Positions 7,987-18,300 of a stretch of DNA of 34,185 bases are shown one piece after another. The stretch covers positions 1 through 34,185 of the forward strand of contig JAQSCZ010000036.1 of assembly GCA_029945665.1 (NCBI GenBank), read 5' to 3'. The stretch is from a bacterium. Lineage in GTDB: Bacteria > Bacteroidota > Bacteroidia > NS11-12g > UBA955. The notes beneath the pieces were generated by a model that saw only the letters and a list, made by a program, of their open reading frames with translations, was not told the DNA's origin and made no database searches. A program made the translations under genes and the position numbers. How positions within the stretch are numbered: position 1 is the first letter of the stretch; every line of letters starts with the position of its first letter.

Positions 7987-8493
7987 TCAGCCTAACAGAA
8001 GCTCCATCAGTTTTTCAAATGACCCGCTATTGGTCACCTCATTATGAGTAACAGTAAGACAAAGCTGATTGCGATTCTGATTAAATTGATGCTCGATTAC
8101 AAGGTTTCCAAAATTGAGATAGGGTAATCCGCTATTTGAATTATTTTGTTTTATAGGTTTTAAATAGTGACGATGTATGGTTAATCGCATGCCACTATCA
8201 AATACTTCTTGCCTTTCATCACTCAAAGTGAGGACATAGCCATTCTCGCAAAGCTTCGTTTGAAAATAGTCAATTAAAAAGCCAATGGATTGCCTGTTGA
8301 GCACAGTTGGTTTCCAACTTATTTTTATCAATTCGGCCTGTTGTTCAAAACTAAAATCATCTGCGCCTTTTCCAAAAACCTCATTGGCGTAACTCCCACT
8401 CATTATTTCTAGCACCTCTTCCATATCTTTATTAAGCCAATGTTGATAATGTTCAATAAATGAATCCGTGCGAATTAATACCTTTGTATGCAT
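7987..8493 (-). CDS. Conserved-looking protein of unknown function
   Basis: This 168-residue protein is predicted to be soluble and cytoplasmic: no signal peptide or membrane segment is visible. It mixes helices in the first half with strands in the second. I recognise no motif. It ends about 25 bases before the barrel gene's promoter, so the two are probably transcribed separately. It diverges from the beta-CASP nuclease gene with 83 bases between the starts, which must hold both promoters. Confidence 0.6.
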   Translation of the reverse strand: MHTKVLIRTDSFIEHYQHWLNKDMEEVLEIMSGSYANEVFGKGADDFSFEQQAELIKISWKPTVLNRQSIGFLIDYFQTKLCENGYVLTLSDERQEVFDSGMRLTIHRHYLKPIKQNNSNSGLPYLNFGNLVIEHQFNQNRNQLCLTVTHNEVTNSGSFEKLMELLLG

Positions 8494-8576
8494 AAATAAA
8501 TAAGATGGATTGATAACCTTTAAACGTTGTTCTTACATTTATAGTATTTATAAATTATAAAAAATTGTTGAATTAA

Positions 8577-9998
8577 ATGAAAGTAACTTTTTGGGGTGCA
8601 GCGAGACAAGTAACGGGGAGTATGCATCTTCTAACTTTAGCCAATGGCTTTAATATATTAATCGATTGTGGTTTAAATTATGAAAATAAAAAAACCTTTG
8701 ATGAAGACAATCGTAATTTCCCATTCATGCCAGAAGATTTAGATTTGGTCATTTTAACCCATGCCCACATCGATCATTCAGGGAACCTTCCCAATCTAAT
8801 TAAACAAGGGTATAGTGGGCAAATACTTTGCACAGATGCCAGCGTTGAACTTACTAAGAATCTATTGCTGGATTCTTTAAATGTACAACAAATTGAAAGC
8901 AATAAACGCCACCATGTGCGCAAGAAAAGTGGTAAAAAAGCAAAGTTTTCAAGAGCCGAAGGTCAGCGCGAAGCCGTTACTTTATATAACCGTAAGCATG
9001 TTGAACTGGTATGCGATGCCATGGTTGGTATTGCATTCCGAAAGCCTTTGGTAATTAACGATCATTTAACCATAGAGTTTTTCGAAGCTGGTCATATTCT
9101 AGGCGCTGCCTCAGTAAAAATGACTGTAACAGAAAATGGTGAAACAAAAATTATTGGTTTCACAGGCGATTTAGGAAATTATAATTCTAAGTTGGTAAAA
9201 GATCCACAGCCGATGCCCGGTATCGAATTCTTGGTTAGCGAAAGTACTTATGGCGGTCGATTGCATACCGACGTTGCAGAGGCTGAGTCATTGTTGCTCG
9301 AATTTGTAAACAATACCTGTGTTAAATTCAATGGTAAATTAGTAATTCCTGCTTTCAGTGTTGGAAGGACACAAGCGATTATTTTTGCGTTACACCAATT
9401 GCATGTTAAAGGGTTGTTGCCCAATATTAAAATATATTCTGATAGTCCTTTGGCTATTCGTACAACAAAATTATACGATCATTATTTGAGTAGTTTGAAT
9501 GAAGAAGCGCAGGACTTCTATAGACAAAATGGCAACCTGTTTGCCTTTCCTCAACTAACAACGATCGAAGAGAGTAAAGAGAGTGAAATTATCAGTATGT
9601 CTCCAGAGCCTTGTGTAATAATTTCGGCCGCTGGTATGGTCGAAGGTGGTAGAATCCAGGAACATGTTCGCAATAATATTAGTAACCCATATAGCACGAT
9701 TTTAATAGCGGGTTTTTGTGCGCCAGGTACCTTAGGTGCCGAGTTGTTATTAGGTCGACCAACAGTAAATATCAATAAACGCGACCGACAAGTGTATGCT
9801 AAAATAGCAAGAACAGATGCCTTTAGTGCTCATCCGGATCAGAATGGTTTAATGCGCTATTTTGAATCTGTCAATTACAAAAGTTTAAAGAAGATTTTCC
9901 TTGTGCATGGCGATGAAAGTAGCATGACTAAATTCAAAGACCTGTTGAATTTACCAACGGTAGAAATGCCTATCGAAGGGCAGTCGTTTGAATTGTAG
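8577..9998 (+). CDS. Beta-CASP metallo-beta-lactamase-fold nuclease, CPSF73/Ysh1-like
   Basis: This 473-residue protein has the full set of beta-CASP landmarks. The zinc-binding HAHIDH is at residues 62-67, a metal His at 173 in AGHILGAAS, a metal Asp at 198 in FTGDLG, the SESTYG turn at about 221-226, the beta-CASP core with SAAGMVEGGR (about 350-359), His419 in SAHPDQ, and His444 in VHGDES. Family members are RNA endo- or exonucleases related to the CPSF73 subunit. The likely role is RNA processing or turnover in the cytoplasm; the substrate is not evident. The gene stands alone and diverges from the 168-residue gene. Confidence 0.9.
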   Translation: MKVTFWGAARQVTGSMHLLTLANGFNILIDCGLNYENKKTFDEDNRNFPFMPEDLDLVILTHAHIDHSGNLPNLIKQGYSGQILCTDASVELTKNLLLDSLNVQQIESNKRHHVRKKSGKKAKFSRAEGQREAVTLYNRKHVELVCDAMVGIAFRKPLVINDHLTIEFFEAGHILGAASVKMTVTENGETKIIGFTGDLGNYNSKLVKDPQPMPGIEFLVSESTYGGRLHTDVAEAESLLLEFVNNTCVKFNGKLVIPAFSVGRTQAIIFALHQLHVKGLLPNIKIYSDSPLAIRTTKLYDHYLSSLNEEAQDFYRQNGNLFAFPQLTTIEESKESEIISMSPEPCVIISAAGMVEGGRIQEHVRNNISNPYSTILIAGFCAPGTLGAELLLGRPTVNINKRDRQVYAKIARTDAFSAHPDQNGLMRYFESVNYKSLKKIFLVHGDESSMTKFKDLLNLPTVEMPIEGQSFEL

Positions 9999-10017
9999 TT
10001 TTTTTTGAAACATAATA

Positions 10018-10132
10018 GTCACATAAGTATTTAAAGCAAGTTTTTAAATTATTCCAAATTCTGTTTTATAATGCTATTGTGTGAACATAGATATGCATCG
10101 TTCTCAGTTCACTGAGAAAAAACTTATGTGAC
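10018..10132. repeat. 115-bp intergenic element with 11-bp perfect terminal inverted repeats
   Basis: GTCACATAAGT (10018-10028) and ACTTATGTGAC (10122-10132) are perfect reverse complements. Inside is a second perfect palindrome, TTCTCAGT-TC-ACTGAGAA (10101-10118). No ORF is present. Size, ends and location between two genes fit a miniature palindromic or MITE-like element. I recall similar ACATAAGT-type intergenic sequences from Bacteroidota, but cannot check copy number here. It lies between the nuclease gene and the convergent minus-strand operon and may also terminate transcription. Confidence 0.5.
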
Positions 10133-10230
10133 TTATTTTGATTTTTGATTATTTTTTCATGGCATCAAAGCTGCTTCACGGTGTAGTTAAATTAACTCAG
10201 CGCAACTGTTATTGTTACGCTTAGATTATG

Positions 10231-10587
10231 TCATTTACGCAACAAAACACCAATGCCAAACGCCACCCCAAATGCACTTAGAAAAGGGGGCATAATACTC
10301 CAATTGAATTTGTAAAAAATTAGTAACATAATAGCTAAAAACAAAGCTAAACCATGGCTAAAAATTTTATTAGAAATAAAATCTGTTTTAAAAATGGCAT
10401 ATATTTCTGAATGAGCTGCCAAACCTGCAAATCCAAAAAATAACAGAAAGTCGGCACCCGGCCAATGCATTATTTTAAAGGCATAACCTAATACCGACAT
10501 CAAGAGATAAATTAGAGAAAGAAAAATAAAAAGGAGTCTGAATTTGTTTTTGGGTGGGTCCCTAAAATCATCAATTATTTCCTGCAT
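10231..10587 (-). CDS. Small membrane protein with a GldL-like motif
   Basis: This 118-residue protein has a short polar N terminus and about four membrane helices. The stretch GYAFKIMHWPGADFLLFFG (about 34-52) closely resembles the segment of GldL, the T9SS/gliding motor protein, that reads FKIMHWPGA. GldL itself is longer and has a cytoplasmic tail that is absent here, so this is a relative of the membrane part only. Its start overlaps the end of the glycosyltransferase gene by 17 bases, so the two are translationally linked. Whether it has any motility or secretion role is unknown. Confidence 0.6.
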   Translation of the reverse strand: MQEIIDDFRDPPKNKFRLLFIFLSLIYLLMSVLGYAFKIMHWPGADFLLFFGFAGLAAHSEIYAIFKTDFISNKIFSHGLALFLAIMLLIFYKFNWSIMPPFLSAFGVAFGIGVLLRK

Positions 10588-11656
10588 AAATTTGAATTAT
10601 GTTTTGAGATATTTTATGAGTATCAAATAATTTCAGATGCTCCTCATAATTTACATTACCTGTAAAATTATGTATCAAATCTTTTAAACTGTTAACCATG
10701 CTTGCTTGATTATTAACATCGAAATACAAAGTGCCATCTGGAGCTATCTCCTTAAATACTGCAATGTTGTTCACCGCCATCGGTAAACCTGCAAATGCCG
10801 CTTCAATTAATGGAATACCAAATCCTTCTACCAAGCTTGGATAAACAAATGCCTGCGCCCCACGGTAGAGTAAAGGTAATTCTTCGGCCGAAATATCGTC
10901 AACTAAGTTGACTAGTTTTTCAATACCCAAACTTTTAATTAAGGCAACACATGCATCATAGGTTTCGCCTTTTCTACCTGCTAATACCAACTTTGTTTTG
11001 TTTTGTTTTAAATCTGCAAATGCTTTAATGAGCGCAGAATGATTTTTCCTAAATTGAAAGCTACTAACGTATAATAAATAGGGTTCGTTTAATCCCTTTT
11101 CTTTTCTAAAAGTCTCAATCGCTTCATTTGAATAGCGAAGCTGGTGCAGTTTTCCGCACGACTGGTAGACAACTTCTATCCGTTTTTTGTCGGCCTTGTA
11201 ATATTTAATCAAGTCGTCGGATGTGGCTTTACTAGTGGCTATAATAGTATCTGCTGTTTCAATGGCATGTTTGGTTTTGATGTCGTAAATGGTTCTATCC
11301 ATCCACTTGTAATGTTCGGGAAAGGGTTTAAAAATGACATCGTGAATAGTTACAATTTTTTTGGTTGAACTCGGAAATTTGCCAAAAGGCAACTCATTGC
11401 TCAGACCATGAAAGACCTCTAAATCATTGGCCGCTATGTCTTTAATAATACCTGATTCTCTCCACAAAAATCCTGTACCACTTGGTCTTATAATTTGGAC
11501 ATTTTCAGGATGCGCATATAAATTTGGTCGTTTATCAAATAAGAAATAATCATGTTCAGGAAAATGCTTGCAAAGCTCGTTTACCAATACACGGCTGTAG
11601 TTACCTAAACCGGTATTGTTATGAAAATAACGTTTTGCATCAAATCCAATTTTCAT
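10571..11656 (-). CDS. Glycosyltransferase family 4
   Basis: This 361-residue protein has the GT-B fold signs of family GT4: an N-terminal Gly-rich turn (NNTGLGNYSR, about 13-22), the LYVSSFQFRKNH segment starting the second Rossmann domain (about 195-206), and the C-terminal EGFGIPLIE motif with its two glutamates at 277 and 285 (the EX7E pattern that contacts the nucleotide-sugar). It transfers a hexose from a nucleotide-sugar, probably onto a cell-surface glycan in the cytoplasm or at the inner membrane. The acceptor cannot be inferred. It starts 6 bases after dapD and overlaps the GldL-like gene. Confidence 0.85.
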   Translation of the reverse strand: MKIGFDAKRYFHNNTGLGNYSRVLVNELCKHFPEHDYFLFDKRPNLYAHPENVQIIRPSGTGFLWRESGIIKDIAANDLEVFHGLSNELPFGKFPSSTKKIVTIHDVIFKPFPEHYKWMDRTIYDIKTKHAIETADTIIATSKATSDDLIKYYKADKKRIEVVYQSCGKLHQLRYSNEAIETFRKEKGLNEPYLLYVSSFQFRKNHSALIKAFADLKQNKTKLVLAGRKGETYDACVALIKSLGIEKLVNLVDDISAEELPLLYRGAQAFVYPSLVEGFGIPLIEAAFAGLPMAVNNIAVFKEIAPDGTLYFDVNNQASMVNSLKDLIHNFTGNVNYEEHLKLFDTHKISQNIIQIYAGNN

Positions 11657-11662
11657 TTAAAA

Positions 11663-12487
11663 TTATACTGCTACATTGTGCTCTCTCAAAGCATCATTCA
11701 AAGATGTTTTAAGGTCGGTGCTCGCTTTTCTTTTGCCAATAATAATAGCACAAGGTACGTGGTATTTGCCAGCAGGGAAATCTTTCTCATAGCTACCTGG
11801 AATCACGACACTTCTTTCGGGTACATGGCCTTTATAAGTTATCGGCTCAGGCCCAGTAACGTCAATAATTTTTGTTGATTGTGTAATGGTTACTCCAGCA
11901 CCTAAAACAGCTTCTTTACCAATGTGAGCACCTTCTACAACAATACAACGTGAACCAATGAAACAATCATCTTCTATAATCACAGGAGCTGCTTGAACAG
12001 GTTCTAAAACACCTCCAATACCAACACCTCCGCTTAAATGTACATTCTTTCCTATTTGCGCACAACTACCAACAGTTGCCCATGCATCCACCATGGTGCC
12101 ACTGTCAACATAAGCGCCAATGTTTACAAAACTTGGCATTAAAATAACCCCTTTACTAATGTAAGCACCATAACGGGCAACAGATCCCATAACAGCTCTT
12201 ACACCCTGCTCGGCATAATTATTTTTCAATGGAATTTTATCGTGAATTTCATAAGGGCCCATTTTTTCAGTTGCCATAGTTTGTATAGGGAAATACAAAA
12301 TCACACCTTTCTTTACCCATTCATTTACTTTCCATCCATCGGCTGTTGGCTCAGCAACGCGTATTTGACCTTTGTCCAAAAGCTCAATTAAGGAATGTAT
12401 GGCTTTTTGAGTCTCCGCTTCTTTTACCAATTCACGATTGTTCCAAGCCTGCTCTATAAGGTTTTGTAGGTTTTGTACTTCAGTCAT
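11663..12487 (-). CDS. dapD: 2,3,4,5-Tetrahydropyridine-2,6-dicarboxylate N-succinyltransferase
   Basis: This 274-residue enzyme catalyses the succinyl-CoA-dependent step of the diaminopimelate pathway, feeding lysine and peptidoglycan synthesis. Length and pattern match DapD. An N-terminal helical domain is followed by left-handed beta-helix hexapeptide repeats (from about residue 95 to 215), with the typical SGTMVDAWATVGSCAQIG and GVGIGGVLEP stretches and EDDCFIGSRC. The end (LREHNVAV) is also family-like. It heads a three-gene minus-strand run with the GT4 and GldL-like genes. A weak promoter-like TTGCTTTG lies about 22-29 bases upstream (12516-12509). Confidence 0.95.
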   Translation of the reverse strand: MTEVQNLQNLIEQAWNNRELVKEAETQKAIHSLIELLDKGQIRVAEPTADGWKVNEWVKKGVILYFPIQTMATEKMGPYEIHDKIPLKNNYAEQGVRAVMGSVARYGAYISKGVILMPSFVNIGAYVDSGTMVDAWATVGSCAQIGKNVHLSGGVGIGGVLEPVQAAPVIIEDDCFIGSRCIVVEGAHIGKEAVLGAGVTITQSTKIIDVTGPEPITYKGHVPERSVVIPGSYEKDFPAGKYHVPCAIIIGKRKASTDLKTSLNDALREHNVAV

Positions 12488-12594
12488 ATCTCTGCTTTTT
12501 TATTAATGCAAAGCAAATCAAAATATTCAATTTATTTAGATAGAATTTTGTTTTAATTTTCTAGTTGAGAAAGCTTTGCTTTTCTTCAGACGCA

Positions 12595-14946
12595 TTATTC
12601 CATGAAAACAATTCCAGTCACAATTTGCTTTTTCGAGTTCAAATAATTTGAAAATTCCATGATATAAGTATAAATCCCTTTCATGCATAACACCTCTTTA
12701 TATTTACCGTCCCATCCTGGTAAGAAGGCATTTGATTCAAATACAGATTCTCCCCAGCGGTTAAATATTTTGGTGTGAATAAGGTCGAAATTCAGTGTAA
12801 TTGGAAAGAAAAAATCATTCAATCCATCGCCATTTGGACTGAAAGTAGAAGGAATATAAATAACAGATTTATTAATAACTTCAATTGCTTTAATGGCAGT
12901 ATCCATGCAACCTGTATTGATATTTGTAGTGATTAGTTGAATATACTTAATGCCTTCATCAGGGTAAATATAGAATGGATTAGTGATGCTTGATGTATCC
13001 TTGCTTGTACTATTAAAATTCCATTGGTATGTATTTGCTCCTTTTGATAAATTATAAAATCTTACGGTGTCGCCTATATTTGGAAATTCGTAACGATAGT
13101 AAAAATCCGCATTTGGTTTTATAATAGAAACTATAGTTGAATATACAATAGAATCACAACCATTTTGATTTGATAGCGTATCGATATAGGTGCCTGCATT
13201 CGTGTATATATTTTTGCCTATGCTATAATGCTCCCCTTCGCAAATTTTAATATTTTGCATAGAAACAGGAATTGGCCGCAATGTAATAATTGAGGTAACA
13301 ATAGAATCGCACCCTTTATAGTTTGTGATTGTATCCTGAAAGCTTCCCGCGGAATAATATGTGTTTTTGCCGATCTTGTAATTGCCTCCTTGGCATAGTG
13401 AAATGCTATTTGTAATTTTACTTACGCCATTGATTGTTAAATTTGTAGTTAGCACTGAATCGCAGCCAAGGTAACTTGCAAATGTATCTAGATAGTTGCC
13501 AGCTTTTGTATACGAGTGAATTCCAATTATAAGTTTCTCACCTTGGCAGATGCTTAGGTTTTGTGTGCTGAATGAAACGCTTTTGGTAGTTAGGTGGGTA
13601 AATATTATTGAATCAATATCCGATGAACTGGGCAATGTGTCTCGGTAATTTCCATTTAGTTTATATATTTTATTCCCTACAATGAAAGAGTCGCCAGGGC
13701 AGATGCTCACATCAATTGAGGTCAGTGTTCTAGGGTTAAATGGAGAAGGGTTACAAAGGTTAAATGGAGGCAGATTGGGACTTAATTGGGTAAATTGACC
13801 TCTTTTAGTATTACTTAAATTCATCCATATAGAGCCATAGTATGATGAACCGCTGGCCCACAAAGTTCCATCAGATTTGATAAAATAAGAAAATGTGTTA
13901 CCAGTCATAATATCGTCTACATCTGTGGCAATCAAAGTGGGTGTATCGAAATTAAAAATAGTGGTGTCGCCCAATTGTCCGAATCCGTTGCTGCCCCAAC
14001 CAAAACAATTGTGATTCGAGTCAAGCGCAAGGAAATGATATCCAGGTGCACATCCTGAAATGGCAATAATGTTCTTCAGGGTAGGTATTTTTTTGGGAAA
14101 ATAAGCAGTCTTAGAATTTAAAATGCCAGTTCCAGTTGCACTTCCCCAAACAAATACATCACCGTTTTTATCTAAGGCAATAATATTTTGTGTGGTAGCC
14201 TTAATGTCAATAATATCTTTTAATCCTATAACATTTACAGGTATAAGGGCAGATGAATTAAGTTGAGAATTGTCGCCAAGGCAGCCCTCGAAGTTAGTGC
14301 CTGTGCTCATAACACTGCCATCTGACAACAATATGGAAGTAGTATATCCAGACACAGCAACCCTTACCGCACGAGTAATCCCTGTCATTTTTTCCAATGT
14401 TTGAGTATACTTGTTGTTTGTCGTAATCGTACCATTGCCAAATGTTCCATAGTTGTTTAATCCTAAAGACCATACCGTGCCGTCATGTTTAACGAATGCA
14501 CACAGACCAGTGCCGGCATCAACAAATTTAGCATTGCTAATGATTTGTTTAGGAACGTAATTGACGCCTCCAATGTATCCCCAAACCCAACCCGTTTTGT
14601 CGTTTTTTATGGCGCCAGCACTTAGTAAACCAGATGAGCAGTAACGGATATTGGTCATATCAATTGCCTTAAATGGGGTTGTCGTTCCTAATGGATAATA
14701 TCCGCGACCTAATTCTCCAGCCACATTGTTTCCCCAGCCATAAAGTTGAGACGAATCTTCGCAAATCGCATAACCTGAAGATCCTCCGGCCACGTAATTA
14801 TAAGGCTTATACCATAATCTTCCTCCAAAACTATCGCCTGTTAAACTGTTCTGAGCAAATAAAATTAATGGACAAATAAATATAAACTGAAATAAATGAA
14901 CAATAATATTTTTGATTATATTTTTCTTGAAAATAGTCAGATTCAT
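12595..14946 (-). CDS. Secreted RCC1-repeat protein with type B T9SS sorting domain
   Basis: This 783-residue protein starts with a signal peptide (basic region, then FIFICPLILFAQ, to about residue 31). Residues about 45-385 form RCC1-type propeller blades, seen as recurring DGTVWSLG, DGSVMSTG, GDVFVWG and GWGSNGFGQLGD motifs. Four copies of a roughly 50-residue module follow (about 410-605), each with an early Cys-x-Gly near IxIG and a late GCDSIV; the first copy is degenerate (DIDSII). A PKD-like region (about 608-690) precedes the C-terminal gliding-motility-associated domain (about 695-783), recognised by FSPNGDGLND, IFNRWGE and WDGK. That domain is exported and anchored by T9SS. The ligand is unknown. 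It diverges from the S8 protease. Confidence 0.8.
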   Translation of the reverse strand: MNLTIFKKNIIKNIIVHLFQFIFICPLILFAQNSLTGDSFGGRLWYKPYNYVAGGSSGYAICEDSSQLYGWGNNVAGELGRGYYPLGTTTPFKAIDMTNIRYCSSGLLSAGAIKNDKTGWVWGYIGGVNYVPKQIISNAKFVDAGTGLCAFVKHDGTVWSLGLNNYGTFGNGTITTNNKYTQTLEKMTGITRAVRVAVSGYTTSILLSDGSVMSTGTNFEGCLGDNSQLNSSALIPVNVIGLKDIIDIKATTQNIIALDKNGDVFVWGSATGTGILNSKTAYFPKKIPTLKNIIAISGCAPGYHFLALDSNHNCFGWGSNGFGQLGDTTIFNFDTPTLIATDVDDIMTGNTFSYFIKSDGTLWASGSSYYGSIWMNLSNTKRGQFTQLSPNLPPFNLCNPSPFNPRTLTSIDVSICPGDSFIVGNKIYKLNGNYRDTLPSSSDIDSIIFTHLTTKSVSFSTQNLSICQGEKLIIGIHSYTKAGNYLDTFASYLGCDSVLTTNLTINGVSKITNSISLCQGGNYKIGKNTYYSAGSFQDTITNYKGCDSIVTSIITLRPIPVSMQNIKICEGEHYSIGKNIYTNAGTYIDTLSNQNGCDSIVYSTIVSIIKPNADFYYRYEFPNIGDTVRFYNLSKGANTYQWNFNSTSKDTSSITNPFYIYPDEGIKYIQLITTNINTGCMDTAIKAIEVINKSVIYIPSTFSPNGDGLNDFFFPITLNFDLIHTKIFNRWGESVFESNAFLPGWDGKYKEVLCMKGIYTYIMEFSNYLNSKKQIVTGIVFME

Positions 14947-15304
14947 TAATTGGTAGGAAAATCAAAATTAAACAAAAATTTCTGAAATAACCTAATTTGT
15001 TAAATAAAATGAGAGGGTTTCTAAATATCAAATCGAGTAGCTGAATCTTGTTTATACCCATCTTTATACCTTACAAGTTTGGGTAAAATGTGCATATGGG
15101 TAGCATTAAAATGAGGCCTCGCCTTTATACTGAGATTCCCAGTCTTTATTCACAATAATAGTTTTAAATATTTTTTGAATACAGGTAATTATTTTGAGTG
15201 ATTAGCAAACTCCTTTTTGTATTAGCACTTTAGTTTAAGTCATAGTGTCAATAATTTCGTATTTTTTCATTAAATTGCATTGTTTTTAATATTAAAATTA
15301 TAAA
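14947..15304. other. Divergent intergenic region between two T9SS cargo genes
   Basis: These 358 AT-rich bases separate the start of the RCC1 protein from that of the S8 protease and must hold both promoters. A TAATTTTG match on the minus strand (14970-14963) could serve the RCC1 gene. I see no convincing TAnnTTTG element for the protease. An 8-base palindrome, GAGGCCTC, lies at 15113-15120. The short ORFs here look like chance. Confidence 0.5.
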
Positions 15305-18300
15305 ATGAAAATCAACTTGAAGGGTTTGGTATTATTAGGGATACTCTCTTTTTTAATGCGGGTTAAAGCAATAGACAATTACCCAAAATATGTACTTAGC
15401 TCGGTTGCTTTTTATAATGCTCAACTTATTTCTAATCCAGATTTTCAATTCTCGGGTTTGTATTCATCAGATTCTTGTTATGTTAAAATACTCAACCAAT
15501 ACAGTCTACTTTTAAAAGAAAAATCATTTGGATTTCAAGCCATTCGCCCAACTCAAAAAATTAATTACCAATGGCAAACATCAGATTCTTTGCAATTCAT
15601 TAATGTAGCCACCTTTGATGAACAAAGATTAAATGTATTAGCGTTATTGTATAAAAATAAATTGTTATATAAACGGCTGTCATTTCTTAGTCTGCGATTA
15701 AAAGTAAGTCGCGATGACATTAAATTATTATTGGCCGATAATGGTGTAAAATTCATTTCATTTCTGCCTCCTCATGTTCAAGTTATTAATTGGGTAGAGC
15801 GCAGTAACCATAGGGTATCCCAATTCGCTCCTAATTTTCCTACTTCTGCTTATCTCACAGGTAAAGGGGTGTCGTTAGCCGAATGGGATGGAGGCGATAT
15901 TGGTCGTCACATCGATTTCGATAGCCGTTTAACTGTGGTCAAAAAATTGGGAATAGATGCCCATGCAACCCATGTTGGAGGTACGATGGCTGGAGCAGGG
16001 AATCTTGATCCAGAAGCAAGAGGCATGGCACCCGAAGCCAAAATTTATAGTTGGGATTTTAATGGCGATATTCCAATTGAAATGGATACCTGTCAAACTA
16101 AATATGGATATGTAATTACTCAAAATTCTTATGGCTATTGGACCAACAATTGTATCGACTTTGCGCTTTACGATGTTACTAGCACAGACATGGATCGTCT
16201 GTCCAATAAGCATACAGATTTGTTACATGTGTTTGCAGCAGGTAATTCGAGAGGCATGAATTGTGTGTCGGGTGGTTACAAAACAATTTTACCAGGCTTT
16301 CAAAGTGCTAAAAATACAATGTCTGTTGCAGCGGTTAATAACACCGATGGCGATTCCTATTTTAGTTGCGCTGGTCCTACCCAAGATGGTAGATTTAAAC
16401 CAGAAATAAGTGCGGTTGGTGTCAATGTATATAGTACCCAGGATAATAACAATTATGCGGGGGGATGGAGTGGTACTTCGATGGCAACTCCAGGGGCTTC
16501 GGGCTCTATAGCGCTTTTATACGAAAGATTTAAAAGTAAGTATAGTTTCTTTCCGCCCAATTTTTTAGCAAAAAATATCATTTCAAATGCTGCCGATGAT
16601 ATTGGAAATATTGGTCCTGATTATCTGTTCGGATTCGGAAGAATTAACGGACAAACTGCGGTGAATCTAATCGATTCTGGTTTTTGGAACATCGATAGTG
16701 TCGCCAACAATGGCGCTTATTACGATACGCTCTATTTGCCCTCCAATTTAAATGAATTAAGAGTCATGCTTGTATGGAATGACCCGGAAGTTAATCCTTC
16801 TTCAAGTCCTATTTTAGTCAATGATTTGGATCTTACAATTACCGATTCATTAGGCAATGTCTATCAACCATGGTGGTGTAATCCCAATATTCCAACAGCT
16901 TTAGCAATTCGCAAAAGGGACACCATTAATAACATTGAACAGGTAACCATAAAGAATCCAAATAAGGGGTTTTATATTGTCAAAGTATTTGGAAAGAAAA
17001 TTCCAATAGGAAAGCAATCGTTTTCTATTACTTGGCTGAAAGAGCCAAAGAAATTATCTATCACTTATCCCAATGGTGGTGAGTCTATTCTGTCGCCATC
17101 AAATGCGGCCAAAGCACAAATTATTCGCTGGGATAATTTTGGCGTTAGTGGTAATTATAAATTAGAATTTTCTAACGATAGCGGCCTCTCTTGGCAAACC
17201 ATTGCAACAAATATTCCCAATGCCCAACGGTATTATGTATGGCAAACTTTAGCAGATACCATTAGTACAGGTCGTGCTTTAATTCGGATTAGCAATGGTA
17301 CCCTGTCCGATATGTCCGATAATGTATTTAGCATCTCTAATCCCATTACAGGTTTAAATACCTTGGCTTGCGATAGTCAATTGTATTTGCGCTGGAAATC
17401 TATTCCTAAAACTGCCTATTATACGGTATATCAAATGAAGAATGGAAAGATGCAGGCTGTAGGTACTACCACGGATACTGCTTTTTTAGTTACCCAACTA
17501 AATAACAATAATTTGTATTGGTTCTCTGTTTCTCGCAGAGCAAACAATGGTGCTGAAAGCATGCGTTGCCGAGCCATATCAGGAACTCCAAGTAATGCTA
17601 ATTTTCCGCCGCGTATTACTATTAATCCCAAAGATACAAGTACCTGTTATTCCAATGTTTTTTATTTAAAATCAAAATCAAATGGCACAAATCCTATCAC
17701 ATCTGCTTGGGAGTTTAGCAAAAACAATGGCGCCACCTGGAATACAATCGGTAATAGTTTAGATTCTATCAATTGTAAATTATATGTATCCGACTTTAGT
17801 TATTGGGTAAGAAGATCTTATAAAAATATTTGTTTAGCACCTGTCTATTCAAAGGTTGCAGTAGTTAAACTAGATTCTAATTTGATAATCAATTTTTTTA
17901 ATAAAGATACAACAGTGTGTTTCGCTAGTTTAATAAAGGATTCAATTAATATTATAAGTAAGGTGCCTGCACAAATTACATGGTATAACGATTCATCATC
18001 AACTTCTACAGTATTGCAAAAAGGCCTTTCAAATAACTTTTCTACGACCATAAAAAAGTCCATGTCAATTTGGGCTGAGGTAAGTAATCTATGCGGGACT
18101 ATAAAATCAAAAGACATTTCTAAACCAGCAAAGTTGAATGGAAGAAATGAATACAGTTTGTTTCCAATCCCTAGTATCACTTCTGCCGATACTTTAATGG
18201 CCTGTGTGGGTGAAACCATAACGCTTGGACCCACCTTATCGGGTGGTCGACCAGGCTATCAAAAACTAAAAATCATAACCGAAGATTCGATTTATTTTCA

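Noticed and set aside
14831-15061. 76-residue minus-strand ORF upstream of the RCC1 gene
   Set aside because: It overlaps the RCC1 signal peptide in another frame and has no recognisable feature.
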